DNA from: Ruminococcus sp. UBA3855
Lineage (GTDB): Bacteria > Bacillota > Clostridia > Oscillospirales > Ruminococcaceae
Length of the DNA: 6,345 nucleotides
Direction of reading: 5' to 3'
Assembly: GCA_002392545.1 (NCBI GenBank)
Contig: DGHF01000127.1
Location: 1 to 6,345 of the forward strand
In this document: positions 5,016 to 6,345 of the stretch, piece by piece
Layout: each line of letters starts with the position of its first letter
Position numbering within the stretch: position 1 is the stretch's first letter
Notes under the pieces: model-generated
Database searches by the model: none
What the model saw: the letters and a program-made list of their open reading frames with translations, nothing else
What the model was told of the DNA's origin: nothing
Program-made: the position numbers and the translations under genes

Positions 5016-6345
5016 TTACTGCAATGTCTCCAGCCCGACGAGGGATTTCAGGAGCATCATAGAATCTGCATCGTCCACGTTTCCGTCATGGTTCACGTCT
5101 GCGGAGCTGATACCAGCATTATCCGGCTCATAAACACCAAGGAGATATTGATTCAGTGCAAGCACATCCACAATATTCACTTCTCCGCTTCCGTCAATGT
5201 CGCCAGTTTCGTCATTCTTGACCAATTCAGTATGATAAGACATTCCATCCAAATCCACGCTGTAAAACCAATCTGTGTTATCAAGTTTCTGAGCGACTGC
5301 GAGAGCGGTTTCTTTGGTGTCGTCGTTCAAACCAATAAATATGCAACGTCTGCCCGTGCCTTGGTCAACCAGAATCGGATTTACATATGCAATATCCGTG
5401 ATACCCAATGCATCATTTATATATTCCGGAGTCCAATTTTCAGAAGCCTTACTGTATTTTGTCTTTACCATGGTAACCACACGACCGCCGACAAAATCAT
5501 CTTCGATTGTGGCATCAAACGGAATGGATTCATCTTCATAATAGGACAGCTCTTGAATGTCGTCACGGTTGGAAAACTGTACAATCTGTTCAGGGGAAAG
5601 ATTGCAGATGATTAACGGAATATATTTGCTGGAAAACATCATGGATTCTTCCGGAATTTCCATTTCAGAAATGATGCTTTCCCCTTGGGTGGTATACAGA
5701 TTATTGATAATATCCCATCTTGCACGAATACGAATTTCCACTTCTTTTTCTTGGATTTCATCAGCCGGAATTCCTTCAAGGGCTTTGTCAACTTCAGCCT
5801 GAATCATTTCTTCCACTTTGGAATCATCATAAGGGCGATACCTGACAGATACCGGAATACTGGTTTCGCCAAATCCGATATGTTCCTTTAATTCCTTGCT
5901 GATTTTCTGACTATTGACACGAGCGGTTTCGTCTACACTGTCCAACGTCGTCAAGAAAATTTTATAGCCGGATGTTTCACTGACGGGGAAATTTTCAAGC
6001 TGTTCATGGGTGACAATGGCATAATTGAACATTCCGCTTTCGTCATGGCTGACAACATTGATACCCTGTTCTTTGAGCCATTCGGGTTCACGGCTTTCCT
6101 GTTCTTCATAGAGGGTATGGATATAAGCATGAGTTTCGCCCCAAATCTGCCAAGCAAGTTCTTTTTCTTCTTTGGTATATTGGGATTCACTTTTCTCATG
6201 CAAAGTATTGAGGATTTCGGCATAACTCTTTCCATCCATGTAATGCTCTGACTGAAACTGTTTTTCTTCCTCGCTGTAATCCTTCACCACATAGGCATGA
6301 ATCTCAACGGCGAATTTTGCAGAGGGATTTTCATTCATGGCACTT
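5016..6345 (-). CDS. Large dockerin protein with repeated propeptide-like modules (5' end off window)
   Basis: The frame stays open past the first ATG (6338) to the window edge, that ATG has no ribosome site, and there is no signal peptide, so the real start lies beyond the window. Residues are numbered from that internal ATG. Seen: module A (9-130, strand AVEIHAYVVKDY to helix THEQLENF and strand YKIFLT); module B (159-268, strand IPVSVRYRPYDD, helix EEMIQAEVDKAL, then LIICNLSPEQI and strand IQELSYYED); a further alpha/beta region (299-371); and a dockerin (379-440) with loops D380-D391 and D414-D425. Modules A and B resemble each other and the module in the 3655-4920 product. The closing 'L-S-P-E-Q-I ... 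D-I-x-E-L' resembles the last helix and strand of subtilase propeptides (I9). Inferred: an exported, scaffold-docked protein, possibly a protease inhibitor; a truncated view of a larger multimodular protein is equally possible. No catalytic motif was recognised. Probably first in the unit with 3655-4920. Confidence 0.88.
   Translation of the reverse strand, partial: SAMNENPSAKFAVEIHAYVVKDYSEEEKQFQSEHYMDGKSYAEILNTLHEKSESQYTKEEKELAWQIWGETHAYIHTLYEEQESREPEWLKEQGINVVSHDESGMFNYAIVTHEQLENFPVSETSGYKIFLTTLDSVDETARVNSQKISKELKEHIGFGETSIPVSVRYRPYDDSKVEEMIQAEVDKALEGIPADEIQEKEVEIRIRARWDIINNLYTTQGESIISEMEIPEESMMFSSKYIPLIICNLSPEQIVQFSNRDDIQELSYYEDESIPFDATIEDDFVGGRVVTMVKTKYSKASENWTPEYINDALGITDIAYVNPILVDQGTGRRCIFIGLNDDTKETALAVAQKLDNTDWFYSVDLDGMSYHTELVKNDETGDIDGSGEVNIVDVLALNQYLLGVYEPDNAGISSADVNHDGNVDDADSMMLLKSLVGLETLQ
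5035..5204 (-). repeat. Dockerin repeat, copy 3
   Basis: This stretch encodes nearly the whole dockerin of the 5016-6345 gene and matches 3674-3843 at 167 of 170 positions. Unlike copies 1 and 2, similarity falls off in the last few codons before the stop, and no hairpin like those at 1809-1832 and 3598-3619 follows. On the other side, identity ends at the first residue of the dockerin (Gly379). Confidence 0.93.

Noticed and set aside
1809..5204. Dockerin repeats as a mobile element or CRISPR-like array
   Set aside because: The repeats are coding modules at gene 3' ends, unevenly spaced, with no transposase, terminal inverted repeats or uniform spacers.
4965..5615. 216-residue plus-strand open frame
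   Set aside because: It is antisense to the dockerin gene at 5016; its similarity to another antisense frame at 3727-4122 only reflects the repeated dockerin DNA.
6336..6338. ATG at 6338 as the true start of the last dockerin gene
   Set aside because: The frame continues open to the window edge, no ribosome site precedes the ATG, and an exported protein would need a signal peptide that is absent here.

Overview
All five recognisable protein-coding genes lie on the minus strand. The window reads as a cluster of secreted, dockerin-bearing proteins lying upstream of the pyrimidine/arginine gene carB. Type I-like dockerin modules on Sec-exported proteins, AGGAGG-type ribosome sites, consensus sigma-A promoters and moderate G+C point to a cellulosome-forming gut or rumen Firmicute, most likely a Ruminococcus or close Oscillospiraceae relative. 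This is inference; no species can be named from the sequence alone.

Layout in the direction of transcription (right to left). (1) 6345-5016: 3' part of a gene for a large dockerin protein whose N-terminus is off the window. (2) 4920-3655: a second dockerin protein, complete, with a signal peptide. Both carry copies of an alpha/beta module ending in an 'L-[ST]-P-E-Q-I' helix, which resembles subtilase propeptide (I9) modules. A terminator-like hairpin follows (3619-3598). (3) 3533-3505: a perfect consensus promoter preceded by a 10-bp tandem direct repeat. It drives two small secreted paralogues, 3474-2599 and 2571-1867, which share an unrecognised beta-rich domain and end in dockerins. A strong terminator closes this unit (1832-1802). 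(4) 1760-1732: an extended -10 promoter for carB, whose first 552 codons fill 1657-1.

Three of the four dockerins are almost identical at nucleotide level although the proteins in front of them differ. In the 1867-2571 and 3655-4920 genes the identity runs on through the stop codon into the terminator hairpin. This is the signature of gene conversion or of a mobile C-terminal cassette. The fourth dockerin (3474-2599) is not part of that family and has its two calcium-loop repeats in swapped order, ending just short of the last helix.

Working model (inference): all four proteins are exported and docked by cohesins onto a cell-surface or extracellular scaffold. None has a recognisable carbohydrate-active catalytic domain. 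The larger two could be scaffold-borne protease inhibitors or chaperone-like modules; the smaller two could be binding or structural modules. No tRNA, rRNA, CRISPR array, transposase or integrase was seen.
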